Below are positions 37,720-50,754 of a stretch of DNA of 64,000 nt, in pieces. Made by a program: the position numbers and the translations under genes. The stretch's first letter is position 1; every line of letters starts with the position of its first letter. The DNA comes from Circinella minor (Eukaryota > Mucoromycota > Mucoromycetes > Mucorales > Lichtheimiaceae): the NCBI GenBank assembly GCA_016758965.1, contig JAEPRB010000216.1, positions 1 to 64,000 of the forward strand, in the 5' to 3' direction. The notes below the pieces were generated by a model. The model was not told where the DNA came from and did no database searches. It worked only from the letters and a program-made list of their open reading frames with translations.

Positions 37720-37972
37720 CTTGGGCTGAAATTAAATAAAGGGGGTACGTTTCATAAACGCACCTTTCTAAATATCTATTCACCCATTGTTATATTATAA
37801 TTTCAGTGGCCGCCAATAAATTGAATATTAAACCTTTCTAAATGAAATTGTATTTTTATACAAAATGCTGTAAATCTAAGATCTTGAATCATTATGTATA
37901 TAAATAAATGAACATGATGTTGTTCCTTAGATCTAAGTGAGCTCATTAAAAGCAAATTTCATATCACACGTT

Positions 37973-37977
<5 letters not shown>

Positions 37978-38023
<46 letters not shown>
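37978..38023. repeat. Long poly-T tract
   Basis: About 46 consecutive T. Similar homopolymers occur at 27612-27656 (A) and 50711-50751 (A). Confidence 0.95.
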
Positions 38024-38027
<4 letters not shown>

Positions 38028-38742
38028 CTGCTGATAATTCCACTATAAAATAACCACTTTTCAACTCGAAACCTCTTTTTTTTTTCCGTGTTTTATCATA
38101 AACCACTTGTTTTCTTTATATATATATGCCCGTGTTCCTTGACTGATTACTTGACGAATCATCTTATTTTTATTTGAATTGACCACTTTTCTATTGTAGC
38201 AAGCCTTGCGTTGTTCAACTACTGTCGTTGAGAAAAAGAAAAAGAATTCCATAACAACATAAACGCGGTTCAGCTTAAAGCCTTTTTTTTTTATTATTAT
38301 TATTGGTAGGTATCATTTAAGTAAATAGCACACTATAGCGTTATTTCAGCATTCACTGATAAACAATTGTTTTATTGTATTATAGGGCTTTATAATAATT
38401 TTACAACAATTTATTTGGTGCGTTGATATAAACATATAGAGGTAGGTACTGGATTTTTTTTGTTTAGCGTATTTCCTGGCAAGGGGACGCGTAATCCTGT
38501 TCATTAAAATTGTTATCATCACCATACCTTTTCTATACCTCATGAAGAGCATCCCCATGAAAACAGCTTGTCTCCTATAAGAAACGTTGATAGATGACTC
38601 TATCTATTTGCACTAAATCAAATTTTAAATGATAAACTTTGATGTGTGTAGGTCACATCGAGAAAAATGGGGCGTATAAGCTACAAGGTGTTTATAATCT
38701 TAAGTTGTTGAACGACGAAGCTTTTTTTTTTATCATGATTTA

Positions 38743-40950
38743 GCTGTATCGTATTGGGATAAAAATATCAGTCAATGGGAACTTCTGGTTTTGGCGTTCA
38801 ATATGTAAAGAGCCACCCAAACCAAGGCCGAAGCACATGATTCACTCCATAAAGAGATCAAATACATGAAAAAAAAACCAATGTCACAAACAAATTTGTT
38901 CTTGAGAAGTTATCTTTGCCGGAACGAACGTTAGCCGTAAGTAATAATATGATTGTGCATAATGATAAATTAATTGATATACTTATACTTATTTATATAT
39001 TTATTTATCAGACGCCTTAAAAATAACTTCTCAAGTAAAAGTTATAAAAAGGTGTGGCTAACTGTTTGGTATCTCCCTTGTCGGTGGCAAATAAGGGGTT
39101 ATCTAGCCCTCAGGATTTCTTTTCCTCGGGCTTGATAAATGTCATATTTCCAGAAATCAGCAAGTGACAAAATGAACACACATTTTTGAAAGAATAAAAA
39201 GGAGGTTGTTAGTGTTTCCGCAGTTGATGAAAAAGTAGCTAGTTATCAAGCAGAGGTTGAAGTAACGAAGTATTTAGCATTAGCCATTGGGAACGAGCAA
39301 AGGAGTTAGAATCAACATTGTAAGTATTATTTTAAGATTGTTGTAAGGTCAATAAAAGCGCTTGATATTTTATAGTAACCATAACTTTCTTGTAGTCCAA
39401 AACGTACGCATGATTCATTAGAAGTTTACGATAAAGATGAAGACAGTGATGGTAGCGTATCAAGTGGAGAATATCGTTCTCGATCTTCAAAAAAGCAGAA
39501 GATGAATAAAAAAAAACTGTGAAGCCGGTTACAAGAACTGTTGCACTTCAGGATTCAAATGCAAAGGTACAAAGCTATTTTTTATATGCCTCCTTCGATG
39601 AAACTTTTATTAACACTATTTTGCGTTTGAATTGTTGTCTACGTAGTGGGTAATCTGAGGAGTCAATAGGTCTGAAAAAAATATTACAAATCTGTGTCTC
39701 CTCAGAAAAAAGAATGAAGAAGGGCTCAAATGTACCTGATTTTCGGGAATTGTAAGGGTCTTTTAATTTAAATATACAGTATATATATAATTTATTGATC
39801 TAACTAACTTTTTTTAATTGCAGAGCATTAAGCTATGAACTTCTTTTTTTTTCAAGAACTAGACCAACCCGTCACGCGTTGTTTTGGATCCGAAAATCAT
39901 GAACTGGTATGGAGTATATTGCCATCATTACAAAAAATAAATTTGTCGGAAAAAGCAGGAGTATGGACAAAACAAATGTTGAAAATGGTCAGTATTCAGT
40001 GTATTCGATTTTGTTGGTTGTGAATTCTGAAATAGAAGCTAACAACAGAATCATGCATAATATAGACTACGTACCACTCCGACTACCAAACTAAGCCTAC
40101 GGGAATCTAAAAGGGCTACGTCCCAATGGATGGTTGAAGCGTGGAATAATGAAGATGATGATTTACTTGTGTTTGGTGATATTTTACATCAAACACAAGT
40201 ATTTAATCACTATATTCTTGAACTTGAACTAATTCAATTTATTCCTGTGATGGTTATTCCTCGGTTATTATCTGGCACTAGCTCAAAAACTCGTGAAGAC
40301 ACATTTGTGCTTAACGCTGTGTCAGATCTATTAAATGTTGTATTTGGAGAAGATCAGAGATTGGTGCATGAATGGTAAATATATCTTGTACAAATTTGTC
40401 ATTGTATTTTGCTTGATGTGGTATCGGTATAATAACAATTTTTATTATTACTTATTATTATTGCCAGGGCAAACAAAAAGCTGCCTGGAACTGAAGTACA
40501 TGCCATGATAAAACCTGGTTTTCATGGCAGCAACTAAGCCGGGGAAAAGAACAGTATGTTTGTTCAGCGTTGAGATTAAACCTCCTGGAAGAACATCTGA
40601 TGATGACGTATGTGAGGACCGAGTAAAACTTGGCAACCAGATGAAAACAATGATGCAAACACTTGAGTCATTGAAGATAGCAAATGCCCAAACATGTGGT
40701 TTGCTTATACAAGGTAATATAATTAGACATACGTATTATGAAAACGATGTTTACACTTGATATTAATTTAAACAATAGGCTATGATTGCACGTTGTAGTT
40801 AATGGGTAATGTGTATAAGCCAATTTACCGAATAATCGAGGTAGATTCGTTTTCCTTGATTAAAATAATTGAAGAGCTTGGTGTGTTAGAGCATGCAGTT
40901 GAATGTTTGCTCTCTTGCAAGGTATGAAATGATAGCACTGTTGCACATAT
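38743..40950. repeat. Right arm of the ~2.2 kb inverted repeat
   Basis: Inverted copy of 30586-32820. See the left arm for landmarks. Confidence 0.9.
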
Positions 40951-41048
40951 TACGTATAAAACTAATCACTTAATATGTATTATCTATTATCTAGGCTGTG
41001 GTTGAACGTAATGCCAGTGAAGTGGAGAAACATTACATTTCCGAATAA
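38743..41048 (+). pseudogene. Multi-exon gene with E-x-K motif, right inverted-repeat copy
   Basis: Same exon order as the left copy, now on the plus strand. 39139 onward MSYFQKSASDKMNTHF then TGA after a frameshift; about 39400-39750 the Lys/Arg-rich exon; 39835-40010 (RCFGSENHELVWSILPSL); 40130-40378 (MVEAWNNEDDDLLVFGD, LLSGTSSKTREDTF); 40524-40760 (CLFSVEIKPPGRTSDDD); about 40840-40920 (EVDSFSLIKIIEELGVLEH); and a last exon to 41048 (AVVERNASEVEKHYISE) which the left copy lacks. It has more lesions than the left arm, and the frameshift before MAATKPGKR is the same in both arms. Non-functional. Confidence 0.65.
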
Positions 41049-41274
41049 AATAATACAGTTTCAAGTTTTTTTTCCCATTCTTTTTCCCATGTGCATATAA
41101 TGTACAATAGCTAGCGTGTTAGCAAACAAAAACTAGATCGTTCGTGATCCACGTTTGTGGTACGTATTGTGGAGGATTTAAAAAAAAGACAAGGCCATAT
41201 TGTGTGCATGGAATACTACATTGTGTATAATACAAATGGTAATGGGGATAAAAATGAGAATGTGATGTAGCATA

Positions 41275-41768
41275 CCGTCACCGCTCGCTATAATGATACC
41301 CCGCGTAAGACCAAAAGGGCATTGTTATATCGAATAATCTTTATAACGAATTCTTGATCTGAGTTATAATGATCGAGTAAAATCCTATCCACATGTACTT
41401 GACCTCACATGTATCTAATATGTCTTGAAAAAAGAAGAAAACTCTATTACATTATATCATTTATACTGTAAATACGTAATCTATAAAAATAAAACAGTTG
41501 TTTTTTTTTCTTTGTACGGTTTTCTTTATTAAATATTCCTTGTCTCATTAATTTTAATTGAATTGCAACCACATTGTCACATATAATTAATGCCGATCCC
41601 CTATATAAGAAAGAAGCGCGAGTGTCATATTATGATAAACATTAGAAACTGTCTACGTATAGTTTATAAAGCCTTGCAAAATGACAAGAACAAGTTGGAC
41701 GTGCATAGTTGATAAAAAACAAATCTGATTACCATAAGAAAGAAGCAGAAGCAGAATGTCACTGGCTT

Positions 41769-41799
<31 letters not shown>

Positions 41800-42092
41800 G
41801 GAAAAAGCGATACCTGAAGGTAAATTTGATGTTCAAATTATTAAATTCTTGACAAAAATGTTTAAAAACCAGGGTAAGAACATAAAAAAAATGCCCAACA
41901 ATCTAGTATTATTTCCCTTTTTAAGAGATAAAGATATTACATATTTGTCTGCTCGATATAACGATATTTTTGCTAAAACTTTATCGGATATCATTATATA
42001 AAATTAGCGATATTTGTTCCCTGCTTAATCTGTCTTGTTGGACCCCAAAACCCTATCGTTATGTCGAATATCGTTATAGCGAGCGGTGACGG
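41275..42092. mobile_element. MITE, pogo/Tc1-mariner-like, copy 2
   Basis: Terminal inverted repeats are nearly perfect: CCGTCACCGCTCGCTATAA at the left and TTATAGCGAGCGGTGACGG at the right, flanked by TA on both sides. Length 818 bp. The open frame at 41756-42001 inside it is low-complexity and not a transposase. It lies just beyond the outer end of the right inverted-repeat arm, as copy 1 lies beside the left arm. Confidence 0.9.
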
Positions 42093-42099
42093 TATATAT

Positions 42100-43150
42100 A
42101 TTTGTCTTGATTATGTGGATAAAAATCAGTACAGGTAAACCATTGGGATATGTTGTAAAACACATCTGTAATGATAGAAACGTGTTGAATCACTAACACA
42201 GATGAGTTTCAATGAAATTAGCATGAACAGGATTCAATACGTAAGCTTTCTCATAGTGAAAAAAGTGATCAACTTATCAAGCGGCCACTGTATACATACA
42301 TTTCAACATTGCGTTGTAATATGCTTTCCATGTGTTATTACCGTATCCTCATAATCAAAGTGCATGAATCGCATACATTAAAATCACTGAAAAAATGCCA
42401 TTCAACTGTCTCCTGAAAACATGATGCTTGTTGTGAGATCCCCTTTTTTTTTTAGCAAACAGATCACGCAACCTTTATAACTGGTTGCTTCAGCAAATTA
42501 TTATTATTTATTAAATTAAAATAAAAAAAGACCATCTTTTGAAACCCATCTACATTTCTCTTTAATCAATGGATATTAATTTATTACTTGTATGACGTTC
42601 TTGCTAACTTTTATATTGCATGGCACGTACGTATTGGATTGATTATCATAATAAATATCATTCACTAATAATATTTGTATGAGCATAAAAAGGTAAAAGT
42701 ACATCAACTGGCTAATTTGGGAATAGGGTGTGATGACTTTTAGCCTTAGATTCTTAACATTGGACAGCATTATCTCTTCGTAGCTCCTTTGAACCTTCTT
42801 GTAGCAACACGTCTTGCTCACAATGTGTTTTATCTAGATAATGTGTTTTTGCTCTAATTGAAAAATAGTCTTGTGTCAGTAATATACTTTTGTATATGGT
42901 TTAGAAGAAATGCATGTTTTGGCGAGAATACGTACTTGGTTTTTTTCGTGACCCTGGTATTGAAGTCAATCATACTATTAAATAAATGTGATCTGAAATA
43001 TTATATTCTACTAGCCGCTATAAAAAGAAAATACATCTCTCCAACGGTGGACCAATGCAATCTATGCATCTTCAAAGAATTCCATTATTTTAAATCACAC
43101 TTGCTTTAAATTTTCCAAATCCTGGGCTCATTTTTCAATAGATATCGATA
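42100..43150. other. Intergenic, no supported gene
   Basis: Short ORFs (for example 42858-43109) with no recognisable motif. Confidence 0.5.
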
Positions 43151-43154
43151 TATA

Positions 43155-43655
43155 CTGGCTTATTGAAATACTTTCTTTAAATGATGCAGCCCGATGTTCG
43201 ATGGCGTCGGCAGAAACACCGTCTCGAGAATTTATCCAATAATACGTGTTTGCGATATCGGTTTCCGATTTCTAGACTATGTATTTAGAGTTTTGTTCTC
43301 TTACAGTCAGTATCTACCTTGAGTTGACTTGCATAACACCTTCACTCTGGAACAAATAGAGAGTTTTTCTCTTATTAACGTCTGCGCATTTTCATAATAT
43401 CACTTGATAAGGCTTCATGAGCCACGGCTTTGGTAGCACTAGGATGACATTGAACGTATTCCATATCAAAAATCAGTCAAATATTATTGAGCAGGATTTT
43501 ATTTTTCCCAATAAGCTAATATTATAACAATAAAATCTCGTTCACTTTTTAAACGATTAATTGGCCATATGTATCACCATAGAAACGTATACTTACAATT
43601 GAGATAATCAAGCGAAAAAGATCGCTTGTGGGTGATTTCCCTTGTGAGGACATGA
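43155..43655 (-). pseudogene. Third, truncated relic of the E-x-K gene family
   Basis: Minus strand: MSSQGKSPTSDLFRL from about 43653 to a GTAAGT donor; MEYVQCHPSATKAVAHEALS near 43465-43390 matching the VKSHPSAT..AEAHDSL exon; and NTYYWINSRDGVSADAIEH near 43250-43190 matching the NTHFWKNKKEIVSVSAVDE exon. No 3' exons follow. It is more diverged than the inverted-repeat copies, so it is an older or separate duplicate. Confidence 0.55.
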
Positions 43656-43972
43656 TAGTAGAAGACCTGATTTTTTATTTCTTTTGTATAAGCAATCTCT
43701 CAAAATACGCATTAAAGCGGAAAACCAAGTAAGTCACATCTAATATATTGGCTTTCCCGCTATTTGTCCTACTGACTTATCAGCCTGCGTAACCCATCTT
43801 CTTATTTATACATATAAATAGACTTGTAGACGATAAAATATGAAAAGCCCATATAAAAAGACATAAGGTATTTTTTCTTTTTTTTCTTTTCAATTATCTT
43901 TCTTTCCCATCTTTTCCCATCTTTTTTTTTTTTTTTTTTTTCTCGCCATTGACTGTTTCTTGTGATTGGAAC

Positions 43973-46340
43973 ATGAGTATTGCATTACCAGTTACCGCAG
44001 CAACTACAATCATCAATACAGCTTTACCTTCATCTTCTTTTGAAAAAGTCAAGAATGCATATAAACTTCACGACTATGACGAGATCATTCGACAAGCAAC
44101 ACATGCCATTACACATATAGAACAACTAGAACTTTTATTCATACTTGACCAACGTGCTCATGCGCTCAGTAGGAAAGGTCAATTTGGAGCTGCTGAACAC
44201 GATGCTGAAACCATGATAAAATACGCACCGACACTACCTCAGGGATACTTGTGCCTTGGTCAATTATTGTCTATGCAAGGAAAACAAAAAAGAGCTTCCA
44301 AAGTGTATCAAGAAGGTTTAGAAAAAATACCAACGAATGATTTAGTCTATGGACAATTGTTACAGGCTAAAAAGAGGGTAGATGAAACAAAGGATCGACA
44401 TTTTGACTTGATGAGCGCTCTTCCGATAGAAATAAAGGATGAAATCGTAAAATTATTATCACAAGACGAAAAGTTCAATATATTTGATGTGTCGACAACA
44501 TGGTCTGAATGGTTAGAAAATTGTCAAGTAGCATGGAAGTATGTATGTACTTATTATTACCATGTTGAAGACATGACTGTTTTAGAAGTGTTACCAAAGA
44601 TTGGGAAACATATCCACCATCTCACTCTGACAGGAACAAGCGAGAAGCTATGGCTGAAATATTTTGAACATTTTGAAAACGGACTTTTTTGTAATCTCAA
44701 ATGGCTTGACATAACAGGTAAAATATAATCTGTATACAACATGAATATACTATACAAATTCATAGTAGAGAATTAGAATGTTTGGATAGTGATGAAATAC
44801 ATAAACTAACTAGTGCTAATTTTGCTCTTGCCGCTACGACTACTACTATTATCATTATTACATTATGACAGGCCAAATGTTTGCTGATATGCACAATACA
44901 AACTTAAATACGTCATTAATGAATGGCTTTTGGAAAACGCGCTACTCTTTGACCAAGCTCGTGCTTCAATTTTTCGGCTGTGGAACTTTAATAACAATTA
45001 GGGATATATTATTGAACCTTCCCTATCTCGAAACGCTAGTGTTTCGTGTGCGAGAATCCCTTGCAGATGTACTTGGTGAACCAGACGTTTCACAAGAGCC
45101 CCATCGTTCTTTGGTTAACCTTATATTATATGCACAAACGTCCGGTGATGCTCTCAAACAGTTAACAAAATGGTGTCCATATATTCGACAATTATCATTA
45201 GAGCAAGCAACACCAGATGCACTGGACATTGTAACTGATTACTTTCCCAATGTTGAAATGTTGGGGTATAATAGTAATTATGGATTACCAGCACCACATG
45301 ACGTATTAAATCAAGACTACAATAACAACGAACCAATAATCCCTATTATCGGTATGAATAATCAGTATATTAAGCAGCAACAAGGAAGGTTACGTGCATT
45401 CTACTCCAGTAACGGTTGGGATGGTGTACCTGGCGATGCATTTTTGCGCCTTTTGCAAAAAAACCAAAAAACACTGGAGATTATTCATGCCAACATGAGC
45501 ATCATAAGGCGAGAAGACACGGATATTGAACTAGATGATTTTCGTCCAGATTACGTAACAAAAACAGCAAGTGTGGTACTTCATTTGGACCGATTGGAAA
45601 AGTTAATGTGTTGGCCAGATATTTATGGGGCCTATGAATCACTTTTTTGTCGAACCATTGGACCGTCGCTCAAGTATTTTAAACCATTTAGAATAATTGA
45701 TTTATCCGCGCTTGTGGATACATTGATCCATTCACGACAACTGTTAGAGACACTTGTATTCAGAGATGCGCATATTAAAAACGATAACCAGGATAAGACG
45801 CTTGCAACACAATGTTGGCTACGATTATTGAACCACTATGCCGTCACATCGTTGCCTGGTCCCAACACAACAAAAAAATTAAGACGTGTTATTTTTGAAT
45901 ATTGCGACGGTCTCTCGGACAGTGTACTGGATGCCCTTGCTAATATTAAAACGATCAAAGGCGTGGGTTTCCAGAGTATTGCCAATAGAATCACACCCCA
46001 AGGCTTCAAAGATTTTTTCATCAAATTAAATATGCAAAATAGGCAAGTAACCTCGCTCACGTTAGGAAACATGGAAAATGTGGTAGATCGTAATATGTTT
46101 TTCGATATAATGAGCATCATGGAGGAGCTTGAAGAACTTTATTTATATCAGATACCTTGGTTAACAGAAGATGATATCAAATCAGCGATCCATAGTGCGA
46201 AGAAATTGAATACTTTGGTTGTAAAACGTTGTGATATTGACTCTGAACACATCATATCATTTATAAATAAGACAAATAGGAAATTTGAATCAGTAAAAAT
46301 CATAAATTATTATGATGACGAGTTTGATACCCATTATTAA
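43973..46340 (+). CDS. TPR/F-box/LRR protein (Pof3/Dia2-like architecture)
   Basis: Two exons, 43973-44717 and 44872-46340 (GTAAAA..ACAG, phase 1), give 737 residues. The start is MSIALPVTAATT; the frame is open slightly further upstream but only from a non-ATG codon. Residues ~20-140 form TPR-like helices (DYDEIIRQATHAITH, RAHALSRKGQFGAAEHDAE, ASKVYQEGLEKIPTN). Residues ~147-190 are an F-box (MSALPIEIKDEIVKLLS, STTWSEWLENC). The rest is leucine-rich-repeat-like (LTKLVLQFF, LPYLETLVFRVRES, MEELEELYLYQIPWLTE). This order is that of SCF adaptors Pof3/Dia2, where the F-box binds Skp1 and the LRR the substrate. Such genes are often amplified in these fungi, so orthology is not claimed. A TATAAAA element lies about 120 bp upstream. 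Confidence 0.85.
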
Positions 46341-46344
46341 AAGA

Positions 46345-47600
46345 TTATTATAGACGCAGTGTTACTAGAGTGATACTAAAGTGTCTCCTCTACTCTGCGC
46401 TGATATTAGTTCTTTTATTGACATCCATGTTAAAAAACTATTGTATTAAAATCATTAAAATACATGAATAAATATTATATTAACGAGTAGAACTGTCCAT
46501 TTCGAAATGTAATTATTCATACGTATTTATACATCACATCACTTGAACAAAAAAAAAATACATTGATAAAGATAGGATTAACATAAAATGTCTGATTGTA
46601 GAAAGAAAACAAGTAGTCTTACTTACTGATGGATGCTGTGATAGAATACATTAATAAAACAGTAAATGTTGTTGTTTAGTATAAGTGTTGATCATTATTA
46701 TTGTTGTTAGGAAAGAAAGATATATATAGACTACTTACTGTATCAATAGAATTCTTCAGATATGATTAGAAAGGTGTCATTTAAATATTTTAATGCATAT
46801 AATATAAATATTGAATGTAGTACGATAATTCCAAAAAATTAATTATGTTTTGTTTAGTTACTGCAGTAACAACTATGATGATGATAATAAAAAAAAAAAA
46901 AGACGCCACAATTTTTTTTAATATAGATTCTTAATTTATGTATAAAATAAATTATTGGGAACCAAAAGATGAATCACATCATTTTTTTTTTTTGTTTTTA
47001 TTATTTTACGTATTCACTATGCAACAAAAATGTCAAAAGAAAAATTAAGTAAAACGGTTATTTAAATATTTTTGCTCAGCAAAAAATATCATGTTCATTA
47101 TACAGTAATAATTACAGTATTAGACTTTAATTATTTTTGGACAGTTGCTTAGCAAACTAAAAAAAAAAAAAAAAAAAAAAAAAGTCCGTTCTTTTCATAA
47201 GCGTTTTTCTCTTGACAAAAAACAAAAAAGTAAAAAGAGGTGGAAGGGTCATGCCAAATGCCTTTTAAACTTTTACAGCCACAATAAGTCTAAAATAAAA
47301 TATATAAGAACTGAACCATTCTCAATTTGGAAAGATCCCATGCCCTCAAACTTTTCTAACTCTGCAGTAGTAAACACTGCGCCTTTTTTTTTTTTTTTTT
47401 TACCCAAATCTCAAAAAGGTACACTTTTTTTTTTTACACACCGTTTTTCCGTTTTTTCCATAATTTTTTTTTCCTTCTACACTTTCTTTTCTTTTCTTCT
47501 TTTTTTTTTTCTTTTAAAAAAAAACAACTTCATTCTTATAACAAAAAAGAACACTTTTTTTTTTTCTTCTTCTTCTTTTTTTCAATTAAAACTTTTATAA
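46345..47600. other. Intergenic, promoter region of the phospholipase D gene
   Basis: Contains poly-A and poly-T/CT tracts (47160-47185, 47385-47580) directly upstream of the ATG. The Lys/Phe-rich ORF here is low complexity. No other gene. Confidence 0.55.
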
Positions 47601-47604
47601 GTGA

Positions 47605-50600
47605 ATGGCCAATCCCATTTCTGAAGGTACAGCAGTATACCTTTCACGCCATCAGGAAGGAAGAACAAGTGACGCGTCAACGTCTCATCGGGGTGCTCAT
47701 ACTGATTCCACTTTTACAAGAGCACTTCGTGATAGTGGATTAGGATCAAGTATTGATCCACGCGGTCATTTAAAAAATGTATTAAATCGATTATCTATTA
47801 CGAGTTCAATAGATCAACAACAAGAAGATGGTTCAGAAGACAGTTCAGGTGATGATGATACATTTCATTTATTACCTGGTCGACACCGACATCGTCATCG
47901 ACATCGTCATCATATTAGTTGGCCATATCATCGACGTTCTCGTCAACAACAAGAACAACAACAACAACAACAACAACAACAAGAAACAGTAGCCGATCGA
48001 TCTACTGAAACTAATGTACCTTCTTCTTCTTCTACTACTACTCCTCCTCCTCCTAGTGGGGATAATGAACAGCAACAACAACAACAATCAAAGGAAGAAA
48101 CTGTACGATCCTCTTATTTAACACCTGATGATGAAGATGATCGATTACCTTATGTAAATGAATTAGCTCGTACAACTACAAAAGAACAACAACAACAAGA
48201 AAGAGATAATTTTTTTACTCATCCATTTAAACAAGATTCTGATCAAGAAGAAGAAGAAACAGCCCCAACATCTCATATCACACCAAAAACTCGATTAACA
48301 CGTATTGCTGTTCCTGAACAACAACAAGCAGGACCTTCATTAGCTGTACCTTCATTAGGTGCAGTCAATGAAGGACACGTAGAACAAATAATAACAAAAG
48401 GATCTCCAGTACCAACAGAAGGAGATGAAACAGTAGTAGGAGAACAAGAAGAAGAAGGAACACGACGTAATCAATGGGGAAAAACAGTAGATAGAATTAA
48501 AATGATTAATAATATACAAACATTACCTGAACAAAATGGACGTGATGTTTATATGATACCTTCTGTTAAAACATCGTTGGCACCTTTTTATCCACCTGTA
48601 TTTGAACCTTCATTTATTGCTTTTTCAAGTGATGAATATGGTCGAAAATTGGTAAGTAAAAAAAAAAAAAAACACTTTACTCACAACACCCAGAAAAAAA
48701 TGACATGGTTTTTTTTTATATATATATACTTATTTTTATTATCGTTTTACTGTTGCTTAACAACCATATTATAGCCACCTATTTTATTACCTATGATCTC
48801 TGTAAGTTTTTTTTTTAATTTGATATTTCTTATTACTTTTTTTTTATCGTCTTTCTTTTTATATATATAACTAATTTTACAAAAAAAAAAAAAAATGATA
48901 GGTTGCAGTAACAGATTCAGAATACATGACCAGGGGGAATCAATGGGTTTTTCGGACCGAGTTACAATATGGGGATGTCAAATGGGTGATCCGGCGTACG
49001 ATAGCTGACTTTGTTACGCTGCATTACACTTTAAAATTGAAATCCAGTCTGTCAGACTATGTCCCTGCTCCGCCACAGTTTCCTGACCAACTACGCAGTT
49101 TAATCAGTTCCGCCAGAACAACCATTGGTTTAGACAGAGAAGATGATGAAAATCCTGATTTTATTGAAGGCCATGAAACAGAAGGACAAAAAAAAGATAT
49201 TGCTCTCAGTCGTCGTACTGCTTTAACCGTTTATTTACGTGCTTTATTAAGTAAAGCCCATATGATGGTTAATTATGATATTTGTGAATTTTTTGAAGTA
49301 TCGGCTGTTTCTATTGTTCAAGATATGGGATGGAAAGGAAAAGAAGGATTTTTAGAAAATCGTGTAAGAAATTCAAATCCAAACTTGTGTCATTTATGGC
49401 GTACGCATCGATGGACCAAAGAATGGGTTTTGTTACGTGATTCGTATATTGCCTTTTGTGATGATATTGCCGCTCCCAGTCCTTCGGATGTTTTGTTGTT
49501 GGATAATACATTTCAAGTACATGTTACTCAACCTAATTATATTGGAAGTTATCATATGACATTATCTACCATGTATCGAGAAATTGAAATTAAAGGAAAT
49601 AGACGTCAAGTAGATGAATGGATGGAAAGTATTGAACGTGTTAAAAAGGACAGTCCTTGGGTTATGAATCATCGATTTAGTTCTTTTGCACCTATTCGAA
49701 AGAATGCTAAAGTAAAATGGTTTGTGGATGGTGAAAGTAAGTTTTTTTTTTTTTTTTTTTTGGTGGGCTGTATGTGTGATATAGTGGAGTTCTTATTTTT
49801 ATAACTAAAATATGTCCTTTCTCATTATTATTATTATTATAGACCATATGAATGCAGTAGCAGAAGCTATTTTGTCCGCAAAATCGGAAATCTATATAAA
49901 AGATTGGTGGTTAACACCCGAATTGGTACGCGTGTATAACTTTAAAAAAAAAACCAAACTAATAGGGGGATTACCATGTTGATTATATATTATTATTTAT
50001 TTTATTTTATTTTTAGTATTTGAGACGACCACCAGAAAAAAATCAAGAATTTCGACTTGATAGATTATTACAACGTAAAGCCAAAGAAGGTGTTATGATT
50101 TATATTGTTGTTTATAAAGAAATGTCATTAGCTCTTACAATTGATTCAGCTCATACAAAGAAATGGTTACAAGGATTACATCCAAATATTATTGGTAAGA
50201 TAAGAGTGTATCAAAAAAAAAAAAGGGGTGGGGGGGGTTTATTTTTAACCTTGCATAGCATTTTCAGATTATGCAAACGCGTTTTCTAAAACTTTAATCT
50301 TTTTTTTTTTTTTTGTGGGTTATTAGTACAACGTCATCCAGACCGACGTGCATTTGATAATAATAGTTCTATCTTTTTCTGGTCTCATCATGAGGTAATT
50401 ATATTTAACAAGAGCTTCAAAAAAAAGAACTGCTTTTTGATTTATTATTTGTATTAGAAACTTGTTGTCGTGGATAATCGATTAGCATTTATTGGTGGTA
50501 TCGATTTATGTTTTGGGTAAGTCTTTTTTTTTCATTTGAATGTGAAGTAAAATTTACACTTTTTAGATACTAAAATAATAAACATATAAACTTAGTCGTT

Positions 50601-50707
50601 TTGATACACATGCACATCGTAATGCCGATTACCCGGCTAAAGGTCATCAATATAAAATGTTCCCTGGTCAAGATTATTCTAGTCCTCGCGTTAAAGATTT
50701 TGCTGAT

Positions 50708-50754
<47 letters not shown>

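Noticed and set aside
41756..42001. Possible transposase frame within MITE copy 2
   Set aside because: Starts with a poly-Phe run, has no DDE or helix-turn-helix signature, and is not conserved in copy 1.
47145..47600. Lys/Phe-rich protein upstream of the phospholipase D gene
   Set aside because: Made from poly-A and poly-T promoter tracts; no plausible domain.
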